DNA of 7,731 nucleotides from Candidatus Bathyarchaeota archaeon. GTDB taxonomy: Archaea; Thermoproteota; Bathyarchaeia; Bathyarchaeales; UBA233. Made by a program: the position numbers and the translations under genes. Below the pieces are notes generated by a model that saw nothing but the letters and a program-made list of their open reading frames with translations, made no database searches and was not told the origin of the DNA. Of this stretch, positions 6,069 to 7,731 are shown one piece after another (positions within the stretch are counted from its first letter, which is position 1; each line of letters begins with the position of its first letter). The stretch spans positions 1 to 7,731 of the forward strand of contig JAMDCS010000022.1 of NCBI GenBank assembly GCA_023488835.1, read 5' to 3'.

Positions 6069-7043
6069 TTAACAATCGGGTGATAAGGCACCGCAAAGAT
6101 TCCGCGAATAGTTAATCGACTTGATATACTCTTCAATAAAAGCCCAATTTGGTTTATTCGCTTCATTAATGGGTAGTGTCATAACGCTTTCTTCCATGCG
6201 TTCTTTATGCCATTTTCTACCATAATTAAATCGGAACTTCTCTTTTCTTATTAACGTAATTAGAAACATCGCAATAAATGGGTTCAATTCAAATTTTGGT
6301 ATAAGAACATTTACGCTATCCACTGCCCAATAAGGATTCGGCTGATAAAACGCTTCCCCAATACTTCCATCATAGCTGACCGTTATTGTGTTTCCTTGAA
6401 AAATGGGTTCTATATCGAGCATTTCACTTATTCCATTATTTTTGGTTGTCGCTGAAACAAAGGGACAATTACCCTTTTTCGGTGTTTTTGAAACAACTAA
6501 ACGTTTACCTTTTTCAACTGAAAACAATTCGGAATAAACAAAACTCCCAAATTTCACGTGTTCTAAAGAAACCGCTTTTTCAATAGATGGTTTTTTCAAA
6601 TCGGTCACAGTTTTTTCCACATATTCTTCTATCCAATCAGGTGCTTTCTCTGGGACTTGTAAAAACTTTAATGTTTTATTTGCTTCTCTTCCAAATGCGC
6701 TGTACTTGAATCTGTTCATCGAAATACACTTGCAATAAAATATCTTTTCGCCAAAGTTCATCGGTCTGAGAGGTGTTAAGACAGCGACATTTTGTGCAGT
6801 GTAAAACTTTTTTGGTTGAACAAAACTAGAAAGCAAAAAAGAACCGCCTAGAGATACCGTGATTAATCCTTCATTGTATGGTTCAATATCGTTGTATTTT
6901 TTTACTGTTCCAACACAGCCATTATTTTTAGAATCACGCGATATAAAATTAATATCGCCAGTCTCAGCGAAATCCATTTTGTTAGCGTCAAATTTGTTGC
7001 CAAGTTTTACGGTGAAGATTTTGTTTAACTCAGTAAGGTGCAT
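6069..7043 (-). CDS. DNA specificity subunit (HsdS / BcgI-B type) of a restriction-modification system
   Basis: A 324-residue protein that would choose the DNA sequence methylated, and cut if a nuclease is present, by its partner methyltransferase. It is two similar target-recognition domains in tandem, about 1-150 and 160-310. Shared signals: NNG (40-42 and 202-204), EP-x-x-x-G-x-x-ITVS (54-64 and 212-223), Q-P followed by an aromatic and NV-x-x-L-x-P/IP (76-91 and 234-249), F-x-YGR or FGRE (112-120 and 270-276), a conserved LP/VP, and DWIEEYVEK versus NWAFIEEYIKS. Two domains imply a bipartite site. At 324 residues it is shorter than usual type I S subunits (about 400-450) and near the BcgI B-subunit type. 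The ATG at 7043 is two bases after the methyltransferase stop, with GGGG just upstream, so the two are translationally linked. The region is AT-rich compared with the ferritin gene. The last eight residues (CGALSPDC) look unlike the family and may be a recent extension. Confidence 0.85.
   Translation of the reverse strand: MHLTELNKIFTVKLGNKFDANKMDFAETGDINFISRDSKNNGCVGTVKKYNDIEPYNEGLITVSLGGSFLLSSFVQPKKFYTAQNVAVLTPLRPMNFGEKIFYCKCISMNRFKYSAFGREANKTLKFLQVPEKAPDWIEEYVEKTVTDLKKPSIEKAVSLEHVKFGSFVYSELFSVEKGKRLVVSKTPKKGNCPFVSATTKNNGISEMLDIEPIFQGNTITVSYDGSIGEAFYQPNPYWAVDSVNVLIPKFELNPFIAMFLITLIRKEKFRFNYGRKWHKERMEESVMTLPINEANKPNWAFIEEYIKSINYSRNLCGALSPDC
6075..6086. repeat. 12-base direct repeat, copy 2, in the 3' end of the specificity-subunit gene
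   Basis: Second copy of ATCGGGTGATAA. It codes LSPD in the last residues of the specificity subunit, beyond the part that looks like the family's normal C-terminus. A third, shorter match (GGGTGAT) is at 6002-6008, giving spacings of 36 and 40 bases. Confidence 0.8.
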
Positions 7044-7045
7044 TT

Positions 7046-7731
7046 TTACCCCAGCTCTTTAAACAAAACGTATTTCTTAATCTCAGTTTCAAAATCTTCT
7101 TTCTTTAACAGTGAGTAATCGGTTTCCATGTAAGCTTCTGCGCACCATTCATCATCAGCAGTCACTATTTTTTTAATGCTTTGCCCTTTTACTTCTTTTT
7201 TGTTTCTATAGTTGTAAATCCAATCATTTTTAATTGCTTTCCATTTTCCGTAAAAATCCACTCTGCCCAAATGCTTTACCTTTAAGAAACCGTCATCTTT
7301 CCAATATCCAAAATATGTCTCGTAGTCTTTTGGATGTTGAACGTTTGGTTTGAAGACGATAATTGCGGTTACTGTGCTCACTGAAGGATTAAATATTGCA
7401 TCGGGCATTGAAAAAACGGCTTCTAAGGTGTTTTCAACTAACAGTTTTTCCTTCCATTCGTGGTCTTTTCCAGTTTTGGCTGTAACACAATTTAAAGGCA
7501 CAATTGCAACACAACATCGTTCTTTTTCTAAGCAATCTAAATTATAATAAACAAATTCTAATTCAGGAACACCTGTGGAATATGGTGGATTCAAAAATCC
7601 GACAGTCGGTTCATGTTTTTTTACTTCATTTCGATTAGCTTGACTTAACGAATCACCGAGATAAATATTTGATTTTCCGTCTCCACGCATCATCATGTTG
7701 GAGCATGCGTACGTGAACATGTCACTTCGAA
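7046..7731 (-). CDS. N6-adenine DNA methyltransferase (type I/IIB HsdM-like), 5' part outside the window
   Basis: The visible 227 residues are the C-terminal part of a gamma-class N6-adenine methyltransferase that transfers a methyl group from SAM to adenine in a target site set by the S subunit. Seen near the left of the protein fragment: RSDMFTYACSNMMMRGDG then KSNIYLGD, typical of the stretch after SAM motif I in HsdM proteins, and motif IV NPPY (catalytic) about 45 residues in. Further on, SMPDAIFNPSVSTVTAIIVF matches the conserved tail of the catalytic domain. Motif I (DPxCGSGG) and any N-terminal nuclease or HsdM_N domain lie beyond 7731, so it cannot be told whether this is a type I M subunit or a BcgI-like fused nuclease-methyltransferase. 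The frame is open to the window edge (three codons before the first Met), so that Met is not the start. The gene ends two bases before the specificity gene. Confidence 0.9.
   Translation of the reverse strand, partial: RSDMFTYACSNMMMRGDGKSNIYLGDSLSQANRNEVKKHEPTVGFLNPPYSTGVPELEFVYYNLDCLEKERCCVAIVPLNCVTAKTGKDHEWKEKLLVENTLEAVFSMPDAIFNPSVSTVTAIIVFKPNVQHPKDYETYFGYWKDDGFLKVKHLGRVDFYGKWKAIKNDWIYNYRNKKEVKGQSIKKIVTADDEWCAEAYMETDYSLLKKEDFETEIKKYVLFKELG

Noticed and set aside
6007..6072. Small plus-strand frame MNKFLLGGAHRVIKEGFNCPC after GGGTG
   Set aside because: Only 21 codons, the GGGTG overlaps the start region with no proper spacer, and it runs into the end of the opposite gene; not enough to call a gene.
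6002..6086. Three GGGTGAT words 36-40 bases apart as a CRISPR-like array
   Set aside because: The repeated unit is far too short (7-12 bases), there are only three copies and no cas gene; a CRISPR repeat would be over 20 bases.

Overview
The window most likely comes from an archaeon, probably a mesophilic and uncultured one. A Bathyarchaeia-like lineage would fit, but that is a guess. The support is: TATA-like boxes at archaeal spacing (one about 26 bases before a GTG start, implying a leaderless mRNA), GGTG/GTGAT ribosome sites, T-rich tract ends, a class II tRNA-Ser(GCT), and a secreted FecR-domain protein with a Pro/Thr linker and a C-terminal membrane anchor. No mobile-element gene, rRNA or CRISPR array was seen.

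Layout from left to right. Bases 1-82 are an exact inverted copy of bases 967-1048, which lie inside the first gene. This fold-back cuts the 3' end of that gene, a minus-strand CheB-CheR-PAS hybrid sensory protein (68-2086), so its stop codon is not native. Its upstream region (2087-2253) has a TATA box and two perfect palindromes. A minus-strand tRNA-Ser(GCT) with encoded CCA follows (2254-2340). On the plus strand come a small flavin/F420-type PPOX-fold protein (2515-2946) and a double ferritin-like protein with two complete diiron sites (3054-4034), each with its own TATA-like promoter. A convergent minus-strand gene (4135-5745) encodes a membrane-anchored FecR-domain surface protein with a polyproline tail. 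After a 287-base spacer, the right end holds a minus-strand modification operon: the 3' part of an N6-adenine DNA methyltransferase (runs off the window at 7731) and, two bases later, a specificity subunit with two target-recognition domains (6069-7043).

The genes do not form one pathway. The left and middle look like ordinary chromosomal single-gene units: signalling, redox/iron handling and cell surface. The right end is visibly more AT-rich and looks like an acquired restriction-modification module. The points most worth checking are the inverted duplication at the left edge, the internally duplicated ferritin, the FecR protein in what seems to be an archaeon, the palindromes near two promoters, and a 12-base direct repeat at the edge of the RM module.
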